Assembly: GCF_004167665.1 (NCBI RefSeq)
Contig: NZ_SEWE01000029.1
Location: 1 to 59,656, forward strand
Direction: 5' to 3'
Source of the DNA: Hymenobacter persicinus
GTDB lineage: Bacteria > Bacteroidota > Bacteroidia > Cytophagales > Hymenobacteraceae
DNA: 59,656 bases
The position numbers and the translations under genes were made by a program. Each line of letters begins with the position of its first letter. The stretch's first letter is position 1. Below are positions 32,965-41,097 of this stretch, one piece after another. The notes under the pieces are model-generated. The model ran no database searches. It saw only the letters and a program-made list of their open reading frames with translations, and had not been told where the DNA came from.

Positions 32965-33900
32965 CTAGAGCACCTGCCCCACCCCAAACAGCACCGTAAA
33001 CACCAGCGTGGTCAGGGCCATCTGCTTGAGGAGCGGGTCGAGCTGCATGCTGTCCTGGCGCTGCCACACGCGGCGGGCATTGAGCAGCAGCAGCGGGGCG
33101 GCCAGCAGAAACAGCCACTGCCAGGGCGAGTGGTAAGTCAGCGCGACGTAGACCACGGCGCAGGCCAGGCCCAGCACCAGCAGCACCCAGTGGTAGCGCC
33201 GGGCGTGCACGGGCCCCAGGCGCACGGGAATGGTGATTTTGCCGGCCAGCTCGTCGGAGCGAATGTCCCGGATGTTGTTCACGTTGAGCACGGCCGTGGC
33301 AAAGCAGCCCAGCGCCGCGGCGGGCAGCAGCACGGACAGCGGCAGCGCCCGCGCCTGCAGGTAATACGTGCCGCACACACCCACCAGCCCAAAGAAAGTG
33401 AACACCGACAGGTCGCCCAGGCCGGCGTAGCCGTAGGGTTTGGCGCCGGCGGTGTAGTTGATGGCCGCCCAGATGGCGCTTAGCCCCAGCACGAAGAAAG
33501 TCAGGAAAATCCAGGCGCCCGCCGTGCCCAGGGCTACCCAGAGCAGGCTCAACCCGCTTACCAACGACAGCAGCCCGAACAGCAGCATGCCGCGCTTCAT
33601 CTGGGCCGGACTGATGGCCCCGCTCTGCACGGCCCGCTGCGGTCCTTCCCGGTGCACGCTGTCGGCGCCGTTTTGGGAGTCGCCGTAGTCGTTGGCGAGG
33701 TTGCTCAGAATCTGGAGCAATATGGTGGTCAGCACGGCCAGGCCGAACACGGCGGCACGAAACTGCCCGTGGCTGGCGGCCAGAAAGCCGCCGGTCAGGA
33801 TGCTGGCCAACGCCAGCGGCAGGGTGCGGGGCCGAAAAGCCGAAATCCAGGCCTTGGCTGGACTAATGGCGGGGGAAGCAGAAGCGGGGGTCGAAAGCAT
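32965..33900 (-). CDS. menA: 1,4-dihydroxy-2-naphthoate polyprenyltransferase
   Basis: This 311-residue inner-membrane prenyltransferase makes demethylmenaquinone. It has about eight helices. Both family Asp motifs are visible: NDYGDSQNGAD in the first aspartate-rich loop and NNIRDIRSDELAGKIT in the second, plus RPRTLPLALA near the start. ATG 33900 is preferred: ATG at 33930 would start inside the palindrome arms of the repeat at 33915. Menaquinone is the quinone of these bacteria, used by respiratory enzymes such as Mqo in this window. No other men gene is adjacent. Confidence 0.93.
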   Translation of the reverse strand: MLSTPASASPAISPAKAWISAFRPRTLPLALASILTGGFLAASHGQFRAAVFGLAVLTTILLQILSNLANDYGDSQNGADSVHREGPQRAVQSGAISPAQMKRGMLLFGLLSLVSGLSLLWVALGTAGAWIFLTFFVLGLSAIWAAINYTAGAKPYGYAGLGDLSVFTFFGLVGVCGTYYLQARALPLSVLLPAAALGCFATAVLNVNNIRDIRSDELAGKITIPVRLGPVHARRYHWVLLVLGLACAVVYVALTYHSPWQWLFLLAAPLLLLNARRVWQRQDSMQLDPLLKQMALTTLVFTVLFGVGQVL

Positions 33901-33914
33901 ATAAAGCAAAGATA

Positions 33915-34009
33915 CTGTCATCCTGAGCAACGCGAAGGACCCCTACCGCTTCGTTGAGTTACTCGTGCAACGAAGCGGTAGAGGTCCTTCGCGTTGCTCA
34001 GGATGACAG
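33915..34009. repeat. 42-bp inverted repeat (TGTCATCCTGAGC element)
   Basis: Arms 33915-33956 and 33968-34009 are complementary over 42 bases with one mismatch. The arms begin CTGTCATCCTGAGCAACGCG, and the loop is 11 bases (33957-33967). It lies between the menA start and the glutathione peroxidase stop. The same ends occur at 54937-55040. Confidence 0.85.
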
Positions 34010-34069
34010 CATGACGACACGCCAGACGCTAGGTTGCGCTCGGCGGGTCGTTCTAAACATGAAAGAAAG

Positions 34070-34660
34070 CTACTTCAGAATGGCTGCTACCAGCTCGTCG
34101 CTCATGGGCTTCACGTCGGACTTGTAGAAGCCCACCACGTGGCCCTGCTCATCGACGAGGTACTTGCAGAAGTTCCAGGTCGGCGCGTCGCTGACGGCCC
34201 CGTTGCGGGTTTTGTCGGCCAGAAACTGGTAGAGCGGGGCGGTGTCGTCGCCCTTCACCGAAATCTTGGCGAACATGGGGAAGGTCACGCCGTAGTTTTT
34301 CTCGCAGAACGTGGCAATCTGGGCGTTGGTGCCGGGCTCCTGCCCGCCGAAGTTGTTGGCCGGAAAGCCCAGCACGACCACCCGGTCGCCGTGCTTTTTG
34401 CTGAGTTCCTCAAGCTCCTTGTACTGGGGCGTATAGCCGCACTCCGAGGCCACGTTCACGATGAGCAGTTTTTTGCCCTGGTACTGGCTGAGCTTGACGT
34501 CCTGGCCGTTGATGTTCTTGACGGAGTAATCGTAAACGGAGCCGGTGGCAGTGGTTTCGGGAGCAGACATGGCGGAGGCGGGTTGAGTGGGTTGGGTGGT
34601 GGTGGAGGCCGAGCCGCAGGCGGCTAAGGCGCCCATCAGCACAACAGCAAGCGTTTTCAT
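34070..34660 (-). CDS. Glutathione peroxidase family lipoprotein
   Basis: This 196-residue thiol peroxidase has a lipoprotein signal: LAAC with Cys15 lipidated. A Thr/Ser/Pro linker (about 16-40) is followed by the peroxidase domain. The active site comprises peroxidatic Cys74 (NVASECGYTPQY), Gln107 (FPANNFGGQEPG) and Trp162-Asn163 (WNF). It uses Cys, not selenocysteine. Such enzymes reduce hydroperoxides, usually with thioredoxin, in the envelope. ATG 34660 gives the lipoprotein start. It sits 188 bases below the LOG-family gene on the same strand. Confidence 0.9.
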   Translation of the reverse strand: MKTLAVVLMGALAACGSASTTTQPTQPASAMSAPETTATGSVYDYSVKNINGQDVKLSQYQGKKLLIVNVASECGYTPQYKELEELSKKHGDRVVVLGFPANNFGGQEPGTNAQIATFCEKNYGVTFPMFAKISVKGDDTAPLYQFLADKTRNGAVSDAPTWNFCKYLVDEQGHVVGFYKSDVKPMSDELVAAILK

Positions 34661-34848
34661 AGAGCAGGGGGGCGGGAAAGTGAGAGTGGCTACCGCGCCG
34701 ATACCGGCCAAACCGCCGGGCAGCGGGCAATGTTTCGCCGGTAAGGTACGGCTTTGCCGGGCCATACATAGAGTTTTCTCTATCCTACTCCCCTACTTCC
34801 CAAAAACAAGAGCGCGGAGCTATTGCCCCGCGCCACGTACTTGCTGCG

Positions 34849-35430
34849 TTAGGTGCGGGGCACCGTGAGCCACTTTTCCAGATCCGTCGGTACGTAGGCC
34901 AGCATCTTGTCGATGAGGCCGGCGGGCGTGTCGTCCTGCTGGAGCTGGGCGCGGTTTTCGGGCCGCAGAAAGCCCTCGGTCACCATTTTGTCGAGAAACT
35001 GCAGCTGGTGGTCGTAGAAGCCCAGCACGTTAAAGACCCCGCTGGGCTTTTTATGCAGGCCCAGCTGCCCCCAGGTGAGCACCTCAAACAGCTCCTCGAG
35101 CGTGCCGAAGCCCCCAGGCATGGCAATGAAGCCCTCGGCCAGGTCGGCCATCAGCAGCTTCCGCTCGTGCATGCTCTTCACGATGTGCAGCTCCGTGAGT
35201 CCCACGTGGGCCAGCTCCTTGTCGGCCAGAAAATCGGGGATGACGCCCACGGCCCGGCCACCGTGGCGCAGCACGCTGTCGGCCACGGCGCCCATCAGGC
35301 CCACCCGGCCGCCGCCGTAGATTAGCGTCAGGTTGCGGCGGGCCAGCTCCTGGCCCATTAGCTCGGCCTGCTGGCGGTAGGTTTCGTTGAAGCCGGCGCT
35401 GGCCCCACAATAAACGGCAACACTTTTCAT
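34849..35430 (-). CDS. LOG family protein (TIGR00730 Rossmann fold)
   Basis: This 193-residue cytoplasmic protein has the Lonely Guy signature PGGFGTLEELFEVLTW, the usual MHERKLLMADLAEGFIAMPGG lead and an N-terminal Rossmann strand VAVYCGASAG with GGGRVGLMG. LOG-type enzymes are nucleotide 5'-monophosphate phosphoribohydrolases (cytokinin-activating type in plants); bacterial homologues cleave nucleoside monophosphates. It begins 44 bases downstream of argS on the same strand and may be co-transcribed. Confidence 0.92.
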   Translation of the reverse strand: MKSVAVYCGASAGFNETYRQQAELMGQELARRNLTLIYGGGRVGLMGAVADSVLRHGGRAVGVIPDFLADKELAHVGLTELHIVKSMHERKLLMADLAEGFIAMPGGFGTLEELFEVLTWGQLGLHKKPSGVFNVLGFYDHQLQFLDKMVTEGFLRPENRAQLQQDDTPAGLIDKMLAYVPTDLEKWLTVPRT

Positions 35431-35474
35431 GCGGTACGAATGGCTAAGTGCGGGTTGATTCAGAACGGCAGCAA

Positions 35475-37268
35475 TTACATACGCTCCGGCACCTCGATGC
35501 CGAGCAGGTTCATGCTGGCCTTGATGGTGCGGGCCGTCTGGGCCGACAGCGCCACCCGGAAGGCGCGCTTGGTTTCGTCGGTTTCCTGGAGGACGGGTAC
35601 TTCGGCGTAGAAGCGGTTATAGGCTTTCGCCAGGTCGTAGGCGTACTGGGAAACCACGGCGGGCGAGAAGCTGCGGGCGGCTTCGGCTACTACGCTGCCG
35701 TAGCGGGCCAGCTCCTCCACCATTTCCCGCTCTGTTTTCTCCAGGGCGGGCAAAGTGGTGAAGTCGGCAGCCTCGGCAATCCCCATTTGCTGGGCCTTGC
35801 GGCGCAGCTGGGCAATACGGGCGTGGGAGTATTGAATGAACGGGCCGGTGTGGCCTTCCAGCTGCACCGACTCCTCGGGGTTGAACAGCATCCGCTTCTT
35901 GGGGTCCACTTTGAGCAGGTAGTACTTCAGCGCGCCCAGGCCCAGGGTATGGAACAGTTGGGTTTGCTCGTCCTCGGTCAGGCCCTCGATTTTGCCCTTT
36001 TCCAGCGTGGCGGCCTTGGCGGCTGCCACCACTTCGCGCACCAGCTCGTCGGCGTCGACCACGGTGCCTTCCCGGGTTTTCATCTTGCCGGTGGGCAAGT
36101 CCACCATGCCGTAGCTGAGGTGGTGAATGGCGGCCGCGTAGGGCTTCTCCAGCTTCTGGAGGGTGGCCTGCAGCACCTGCATGTGGTAGTTCTGCTCGTC
36201 GGCAATAACGTAAATGCTCGAGTCGTAATGGAAGTCGCCGTACTTCAGCTCGGCCGTGCCCAAATCCTGGGTCAAATACACGCTGGTCCCGTCGGAGCGC
36301 AGCAGAATTTTCTGGTCGAGGCCCTCGGCGGCCAAGTCAACCCAGGTCGAGCCGTCTTCCTTACGGTAAAACAGGCCGCGGTCCAGGCCTTCCTGCACCC
36401 GCTCCTTGCCCAGCAGGTAAGTGCCCGACTCGTAGTAGAACTTGTCGAAATCCACGCCGATGGCGGCGTAGGTGGCGTTGTGGCCCTCGTACACCCAGCC
36501 GTTCATCTGCTTCCACAGGGCCACCACGGCCTCGTCGCCGGCCTCCCACTTCTGCAGCATGTCCCGGGCTTCGAGCATCAGCGGAGCCGACGCCTTGGCC
36601 ACGTCCTCGGCCACGCCCTCGGCCACAAGCTGCTTGACCTGCTCGCGGTAGTGCTTCTCGAACAGCACGTAGTACTTGCCCACCAGATGGTCGCCCTTGA
36701 TGTTGTCGGACTGCGGCGTTTCGCCGTGGCCGAACTGCTGGTAGCCCAGCATCGACTTGCAGATGTGGATGCCCCGGTCGTTGACCAGGTTCACCTTCGA
36801 GACGGTGGCGCCGGTTGCCTTCAGAATCTCGGCCACGGAGTAGCCCAGGAAGTTGTTGCGCAAATGGCCCAGGTGCAGGGGCTTGTTGGTGTTGGGCGAG
36901 GAATACTCCACTACCACATTCTGGGGGCCGCCGGTGGGCACGGGCGCGCCGTCGGGGCGCTGCACGAGCTGGGCAAACCGCCGCAGCCACTCCGCGTCGG
37001 CCACTTCCAGGTTCAGAAAGCCCTTGACCACGTTGTAGCCGCTGATGCGCGCGTCGTTGGCCGTCAGCCACTCGCCCAGGGCCTGCCCGATCTGCTCGGG
37101 GCCCTTGCCCAGGGCTTTGGTCAGCGGGAAGGTGACGAGCGTGAAGGAGCCGGCAAACTCCTTGCGGGTGGGCTGGATGGTCAGCTGGGTAGCGGGTACT
37201 TCAGCGCCGAAAACCTGCTGAATGGCGGCCACGAGGGCCGTTTTGATGTCTTGTTCGAGTTCTTGCAC
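35475..37268 (-). CDS. argS: Arginyl-tRNA synthetase
   Basis: This 597-residue class I synthetase charges tRNA-Arg. The HIGH motif HLGH is at 132-135 within SSPNTNKPLHLGHLRNN, preceded by an additional N-terminal domain with TNEF-like FLNLEV. Later come the region with FRKEDGSTWVDLAAEG and the Arg/ATP site ending MKTREGTVVDADELV, then a helical anticodon domain that ends ...LGIEVPERM. The start is most likely GTG 37268 (MQELEQDIKTALVAAIQQVF), matching the family; the frame runs further to ATG 37361 but without similarity. It lies 145 bases downstream of the arginase gene. Confidence 0.95.
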   Translation of the reverse strand: MQELEQDIKTALVAAIQQVFGAEVPATQLTIQPTRKEFAGSFTLVTFPLTKALGKGPEQIGQALGEWLTANDARISGYNVVKGFLNLEVADAEWLRRFAQLVQRPDGAPVPTGGPQNVVVEYSSPNTNKPLHLGHLRNNFLGYSVAEILKATGATVSKVNLVNDRGIHICKSMLGYQQFGHGETPQSDNIKGDHLVGKYYVLFEKHYREQVKQLVAEGVAEDVAKASAPLMLEARDMLQKWEAGDEAVVALWKQMNGWVYEGHNATYAAIGVDFDKFYYESGTYLLGKERVQEGLDRGLFYRKEDGSTWVDLAAEGLDQKILLRSDGTSVYLTQDLGTAELKYGDFHYDSSIYVIADEQNYHMQVLQATLQKLEKPYAAAIHHLSYGMVDLPTGKMKTREGTVVDADELVREVVAAAKAATLEKGKIEGLTEDEQTQLFHTLGLGALKYYLLKVDPKKRMLFNPEESVQLEGHTGPFIQYSHARIAQLRRKAQQMGIAEAADFTTLPALEKTEREMVEELARYGSVVAEAARSFSPAVVSQYAYDLAKAYNRFYAEVPVLQETDETKRAFRVALSAQTARTIKASMNLLGIEVPERM

Positions 37269-37413
37269 GGGGTGCGGAATATAGAGCGAGGCGCCGCCGA
37301 ATCCGGGTTGCCCGGCGGGAATACTAGGCGCAAAAGTAGCGGAAGCGGCGGCGGGGTCCAACTGGAACCGGCCGCCGCTTCCGCAGCGCGCGAAATCAGG
37401 GTGTGGACTCCGC

Positions 37414-38403
37414 CTACGAGGTGCCGCCCCGGCCGGCCGTCACGTCCTGCACGCGCAGGTGGTCCTGAATGGCGTCGGTGGCGGCTTCCAGGATGTCGAA
37501 GGCGTTTTTGGCCATGGTGTTTTCCCGGTCGAGAGTAGGGTTGATTTCCACCATCTCGAAGCACACCACCCGGTCGTTGTCGAGCAGGGCGCGGCACAGG
37601 CCGATGGCTTGCTGCACGTCGAGGCCATCGACGACGGGCGTGCCGGTGCCCTTCGAGAAGCGCGAATCCAGGGAATCCACGTCGAAGCTGATGTAGACCA
37701 GGTCGCAGAAGCGCAGCTGCTCGTAGATTTCGCGGGCCACCTGCCGCGGCCCCTTGGCCTTGAACTCGGGCAGCTTGAAGTTGCGGATGCCCAGGCGCTC
37801 AATCACGGCGTCTTCCTGCTCTTCCGTGTCGCGCACGACCACGTACACCAAGTGCTCGGGCTTGAGCTTGGGGCCTTCCTCGCCCAGGTTTTTGAGCCGG
37901 CGCCAGAAAAACTCGGTTTCGGGCTCCACCACGTTGCGCTGGCACGCGAGGTTGTCCTCGCCCAGGGCCATGGCCAGGGGCATGCCGTGCACGTTGCCGC
38001 TGGGGGTGGTGTAGGGCGAGTGAATGTCGGCGTGGGCGTCAATCCAGACCACGCCCAGGGTTTTGTGCGGGTAGGCGGCCTTGATGCCGGCAATGGTAGC
38101 GGCGGCGTTGGAATGGTCGCCGGCCAGCACCAGGGGAAATTCGCCAAACCGGAGCGTCTGCTCGACGGTGCTGGCAATGCCCTTCTGCACGGTGTATATC
38201 GAGTCGATATGCTTGGCGAAGGGGAAATGATTTTTGTCGAACAAGACGTGGTTCTGATCCGGCACGGCCACGGCGTTGAAGCGGCGGAAGTAGTCGGAGC
38301 CTTTGTTCAGACAGGCAATCCGGAGGGCGTCGACCCCCAGACTGGCCCCACGAGTCCCGGCTCCGAGCTCGGAGCGGACTTCAATGAGCTTGATGCGGCG
38401 CAT
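37414..38403 (-). CDS. Arginase
   Basis: This 329-residue ureohydrolase splits arginine to ornithine and urea. The manganese-binding motifs are GDHS (95-98), DAHAD (122-126, in WIDAHADIHSP) and SFDVDSLD, as in the arginase family; agmatinase and formiminoglutamase share them. The N-terminal layout with ELGAGTRGASLG fits an arginase-type enzyme better than the agmatinase length. It is divergent from the arginine decarboxylase (280 bases apart), so two arginine-consuming routes start from one intergenic region. ATG 38403 was chosen since the longer frame is non-homologous. Confidence 0.86.
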   Translation of the reverse strand: MRRIKLIEVRSELGAGTRGASLGVDALRIACLNKGSDYFRRFNAVAVPDQNHVLFDKNHFPFAKHIDSIYTVQKGIASTVEQTLRFGEFPLVLAGDHSNAAATIAGIKAAYPHKTLGVVWIDAHADIHSPYTTPSGNVHGMPLAMALGEDNLACQRNVVEPETEFFWRRLKNLGEEGPKLKPEHLVYVVVRDTEEQEDAVIERLGIRNFKLPEFKAKGPRQVAREIYEQLRFCDLVYISFDVDSLDSRFSKGTGTPVVDGLDVQQAIGLCRALLDNDRVVCFEMVEINPTLDRENTMAKNAFDILEAATDAIQDHLRVQDVTAGRGGTS

Positions 38404-38683
38404 ATAGTTACATGGGCAAAAAAGGGTTAAAAGGGTTAGATGCTTGCCGATTGAGCGGGTGGGAATTCCTCTCAGGCTTGACGCGCACGGACCTTCCGCC
38501 GCGACCAACGAACAAAGCACAACCAAAACCCCGCGGGCGGGGTATCTTTGCGGGCTCTAAGTTCGGAAAAAGCTTTTGCCTTCGGAAATACCAAGCTGAA
38601 CTGTTTGTAGTCGCCAACCGGCCCCGGCGCCAATGGGCGGCCGTTTTTCTCTTTCCATAGCCCTTCTCCCCTTTTCTGCCCGC
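38404..38683. promoter_or_regulatory. Divergent control region of arginase and arginine decarboxylase
   Basis: These 280 bases separate the two start codons. A TATCTTTG box at 38543-38550 points toward speA. I see no clear -33 TTTG at the right distance and no ARG-box-type palindrome. Confidence 0.5.
38543..38550 (+). promoter_or_regulatory. Possible -7 promoter box of speA
   Basis: TATCTTTG matches TAnnTTTG. It lies about 134 bases before the ATG at 38684, so a long leader is implied. No TTTG partner is evident. Confidence 0.4.
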
Positions 38684-40087
38684 ATGGATACCTACCACGA
38701 CCTGATTTCCCAGACCTTCGACTTTCCCACCGACGAGTTCCGCGTGGAGCAGAACGAGCTGCGCTTCCACGACATTGACCTGATGGCCCTGGTGGAAAAG
38801 CACGGCACCCCGCTGCGCCTGACCTACCTGCCCAAAATCAGCTCCCAGATTCAGCGGGCCAAGGAATTATTCCGGCTCGGCATCGAGAAAACCGGCTACT
38901 CGGGCCGCTACTCCTACGCCTACTGCACCAAGGCCTCGCACTTCAGCTTCGTGGTGGAGGAAGCCCTGAAAAACGACGTGCACATCGAAACCTCGTCCTG
39001 GTTTGACACCAACATCATCCGGGCCATGCACGCCAAGGGCAAGGTCACGAAGGACACCTACATCATCTGCAACGGCTTCAAAACCGAGGAGTACAAGCGC
39101 GAAATCACGGCCCTGATCAACGACGGGTTCAAGAACTGCATGCCGATTCTGGACTCGCCCAACGAGGTGGAGTACTACCACGACAACGTGCGCGAGAAGT
39201 GCAACGTGGGCATGCGCCTGGCTTCCGACGAGGAGCCGCGCTTCCAGTTTTACACTTCGCGCTTGGGCATCCGCTACGCCGACGCCATTCCGCTCTACGA
39301 GCAGAAGATCAAGGAAGACCCGCGCTTCGAGCTCACGATGTTGCACTATTTCATCAACACGGGCATCAAGGACACGTCGTATTACTGGTCGGAGCTGAGC
39401 CGGTTCGTGCACAAGTACTGCGAGCTGCGCAAGGTCTGCCCCACCCTGACCACCATCGACATCGGCGGCGGCCTGCCCATCCAGACCTCGATTCAGAAGG
39501 AGTACGATTACAAGTACATGATTGAGGAGATTCTGCGCACCATCCAGCGCATCTGCGGGGAGGAAGGCGTGCCCGAGCCCCACATCTTCACCGAGTTTGG
39601 CATCTTCACCGTGGGCGAGTCGGGCGCGACCATCTACAGCATTCTGGATGAGAAGCTCCAGAACGACAAAGAGCTCTGGTACATGATTGACGGCTCCTTC
39701 ATCACCAACCTGCCCGACACCTGGGCCCTGAACCAGCGCTTTATCATGCTGGCGCTGAACGGCTGGGAGAAGAAGTACAAGAAAATCCAGCTCGGCGGCC
39801 TGACCTGCGACTCCCAGGACTACTACAACGCCGAAAAGCACATCTACCAGGTGTTTTTGCCCGAGCGTAAGCCCGCCACCGATGCCAAGCCGCTCTACGT
39901 GGGCTTCTTTCACACCGGCGCCTACCAGGAAAGCCTCTCGGGCTACGGCGGCGTGAAGCACTGCCTGATTCCGGCCCCGAAAATGGTGATTCTGGACCGC
40001 GCCGCCGACGGTACGCTCACCGACTACGTTTTTGCCGAGGAGCAGAACGGCGAGTCGATGATGCGGATTCTGGGGTATTCGAAGTAA
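38684..40087 (+). CDS. speA: Arginine decarboxylase (PLP, fold III)
   Basis: This 467-residue fold type III decarboxylase converts arginine to agmatine, the first step of the agmatine route to polyamines. PLP is bound by the Lys in YAYCTKASHF. Other marks are the IETSSWFDTNII block, IDIGGGLP, HIFTEFGIFTVGESGATIYSILDE and a long beta C-terminal domain. It is the single-chain form of about 465 residues seen in Bacteroidota, shorter than E. coli SpeA. ATG 38684 was chosen from the MDTYHDLISQTF start. It is divergent from arginase; the hairpin at 40101-40140 follows. Confidence 0.88.
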   Translation: MDTYHDLISQTFDFPTDEFRVEQNELRFHDIDLMALVEKHGTPLRLTYLPKISSQIQRAKELFRLGIEKTGYSGRYSYAYCTKASHFSFVVEEALKNDVHIETSSWFDTNIIRAMHAKGKVTKDTYIICNGFKTEEYKREITALINDGFKNCMPILDSPNEVEYYHDNVREKCNVGMRLASDEEPRFQFYTSRLGIRYADAIPLYEQKIKEDPRFELTMLHYFINTGIKDTSYYWSELSRFVHKYCELRKVCPTLTTIDIGGGLPIQTSIQKEYDYKYMIEEILRTIQRICGEEGVPEPHIFTEFGIFTVGESGATIYSILDEKLQNDKELWYMIDGSFITNLPDTWALNQRFIMLALNGWEKKYKKIQLGGLTCDSQDYYNAEKHIYQVFLPERKPATDAKPLYVGFFHTGAYQESLSGYGGVKHCLIPAPKMVILDRAADGTLTDYVFAEEQNGESMMRILGYSK

Positions 40088-40100
40088 CGAAGCCGTCAAA

Positions 40101-40140
40101 AACTTCCGGCCGGCATACTTGGCCGGGCCGGCCGGAAGTT
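40101..40140. terminator. Perfect 13-bp hairpin, terminator of speA overlapping a promoter
   Basis: AACTTCCGGCCGG (40101-40113) and CCGGCCGGAAGTT (40128-40140) are exact complements with a 14-base loop. It follows the speA stop by 13 bases. The next gene's -33 TTG lies in its loop, and the -7 box starts two bases past it. Confidence 0.65.
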
Positions 40141-40149
40141 GTACTTTTG
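40119..40149 (+). promoter_or_regulatory. Promoter of the micro-lipoprotein gene
   Basis: TTG (40119-40121), 20 bases, then TACTTTTG (40142-40149) match the Bacteroidota sigma-A pattern. The ATG is at 40189, about 40 bases on. Confidence 0.65.
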
Positions 40150-40188
40150 ATGTTGGCAACATTTACCAACCCTCTCGTTTCGACTTAC

Positions 40189-40344
40189 ATGAAAAAGCTA
40201 CTTCTGCTGGCCTCCGTGGCCGTTCTGGGCCTCGGGTCCTGCAACAAGGTTAAGTGCCCGGCCTACACCAGCACGAAAGCCGCCAACCGCGTTTCGTCGC
40301 CCATCACGGCCTCGACGGAAACGGCTCCGGCTGCCCGCCAGTAA
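40189..40344 (+). CDS. Micro-lipoprotein, unknown function
   Basis: This 51-residue protein has a lipoprotein signal (MKKLLLLASVAVLGLGSC, with Cys18 the lipid site). The mature part is only about 33 residues, starting NKVKCPAYTSTKAANRV, with Thr/Ser/Ala and no charge block. A second Cys lies in KCPAY. Very short lipoproteins of this sort are common in Bacteroidota and their role is unknown. An upstream ATG at 40147 in the same frame is possible but non-signal. It has its own promoter and terminator, so it is expressed on its own. Confidence 0.75.
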   Translation: MKKLLLLASVAVLGLGSCNKVKCPAYTSTKAANRVSSPITASTETAPAARQ

Positions 40345-40376
40345 ATTAGAAGTAGCGCAAGCTTTCTATCCGGCCT

Positions 40377-40415
40377 GAAAAAGCCCGCTTTCCAGCAACG
40401 GAAGCGGGCTTTTTC
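40377..40415. terminator. Bidirectional terminator
   Basis: GAAAAAGCCCGCTTTCC pairs with GGAAGCGGGCTTTTTC over about 15 bases with one bulge, with A/T runs on both flanks. It serves the micro-lipoprotein and the convergent gmhB gene. Confidence 0.8.
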
Positions 40416-40476
40416 GTGCAGTAGCTGTATTCAGAGCGGCCTGCTTCGCGGGGCTCAGCAGGCCGCTCTGATTCAC

Positions 40477-41013
40477 TTATGAGCCGGCCAGAATAATATC
40501 CACCGCCTCCGCCAGACTCGCGGCCCGGGGCTGAAAGTCCAGCTTTTCGGTGTGGCCGATGAGCAGGCCGCGCACCCCGGCCCGGGCCCCGGCTTCCAGG
40601 TCGCGGGCCCGGTCGCCGAGCATCCAGCACTGGGCGGGGTCGAGGCGGAAGCGGGCTAACCCCTTTTCCAGCAGCAAAGAGCCGGGCTTGCGCGAGAGGG
40701 TTTCACTCACGCTGGGGTGGCCGGGAGCAAAATAAAATGCGTCGATAAGGCCCCCGCAGGTGTCCTGAAGCTTCTGGTGGCAGGCGGCCACGTCGGCGGC
40801 CGAGTACAGCCCCTTGGCAATGCCGGCCTGGTTGGTGACGACGATGAGGCGGTAGCCGGCCGCCTTCAGCCGGGCCAGGGCCGCGGGCACGCCGTCGATA
40901 ACCACAAAATCCGCGGGGCGCCACACGTAGTCCCCGATTTCGAGGTTGAGCACGCCGTCCCGGTCCAGGAAAACGGCTTTTTGGGGTTCGGCGGCACTGA
41001 CAGGCTGGTTCAT
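40477..41013 (-). CDS. gmhB: D-glycero-alpha-D-manno-heptose-1,7-bisphosphate 7-phosphatase (GmhB-like HAD phosphatase)
   Basis: This 178-residue HAD-superfamily enzyme removes the 7-phosphate in making the ADP-heptose of LPS core. HAD motifs are DRDGVLN (Asp17/Asp19), VTNQAGIAKG and MLGDRARD with the basic helix upstream. GmhB-type enzymes are short and carry no large cap, as here. Histidinol-phosphatase is an alternative function for this fold. ATG 41013 follows the standard start. A GT9 heptosyltransferase-like gene in this window (50811) could use the product, which is inference. Confidence 0.85.
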   Translation of the reverse strand: MNQPVSAAEPQKAVFLDRDGVLNLEIGDYVWRPADFVVIDGVPAALARLKAAGYRLIVVTNQAGIAKGLYSAADVAACHQKLQDTCGGLIDAFYFAPGHPSVSETLSRKPGSLLLEKGLARFRLDPAQCWMLGDRARDLEAGARAGVRGLLIGHTEKLDFQPRAASLAEAVDIILAGS

Positions 41014-41066
41014 GGGCGGCAAAGCTACGGATTCCGGCCGGCTGCGGCGGCCCGCGAAATGGGCCT

Positions 41067-41074
41067 TACCTTTG
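41067..41074 (+). promoter_or_regulatory. -7 promoter box of hemG
   Basis: TACCTTTG matches TAnnTTTG and lies 24 bases before the ATG at 41098. No clear -33 TTTG is seen. Confidence 0.5.
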
Positions 41075-41097
41075 CGGCCCACCAAGATTTGACGGGA

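Noticed and set aside
35448..37538. 696-codon frame opposite argS
   Set aside because: Antisense shadow of a certain synthetase gene. The peptide is a Val/Gly/Leu/His-rich product of codon complement.
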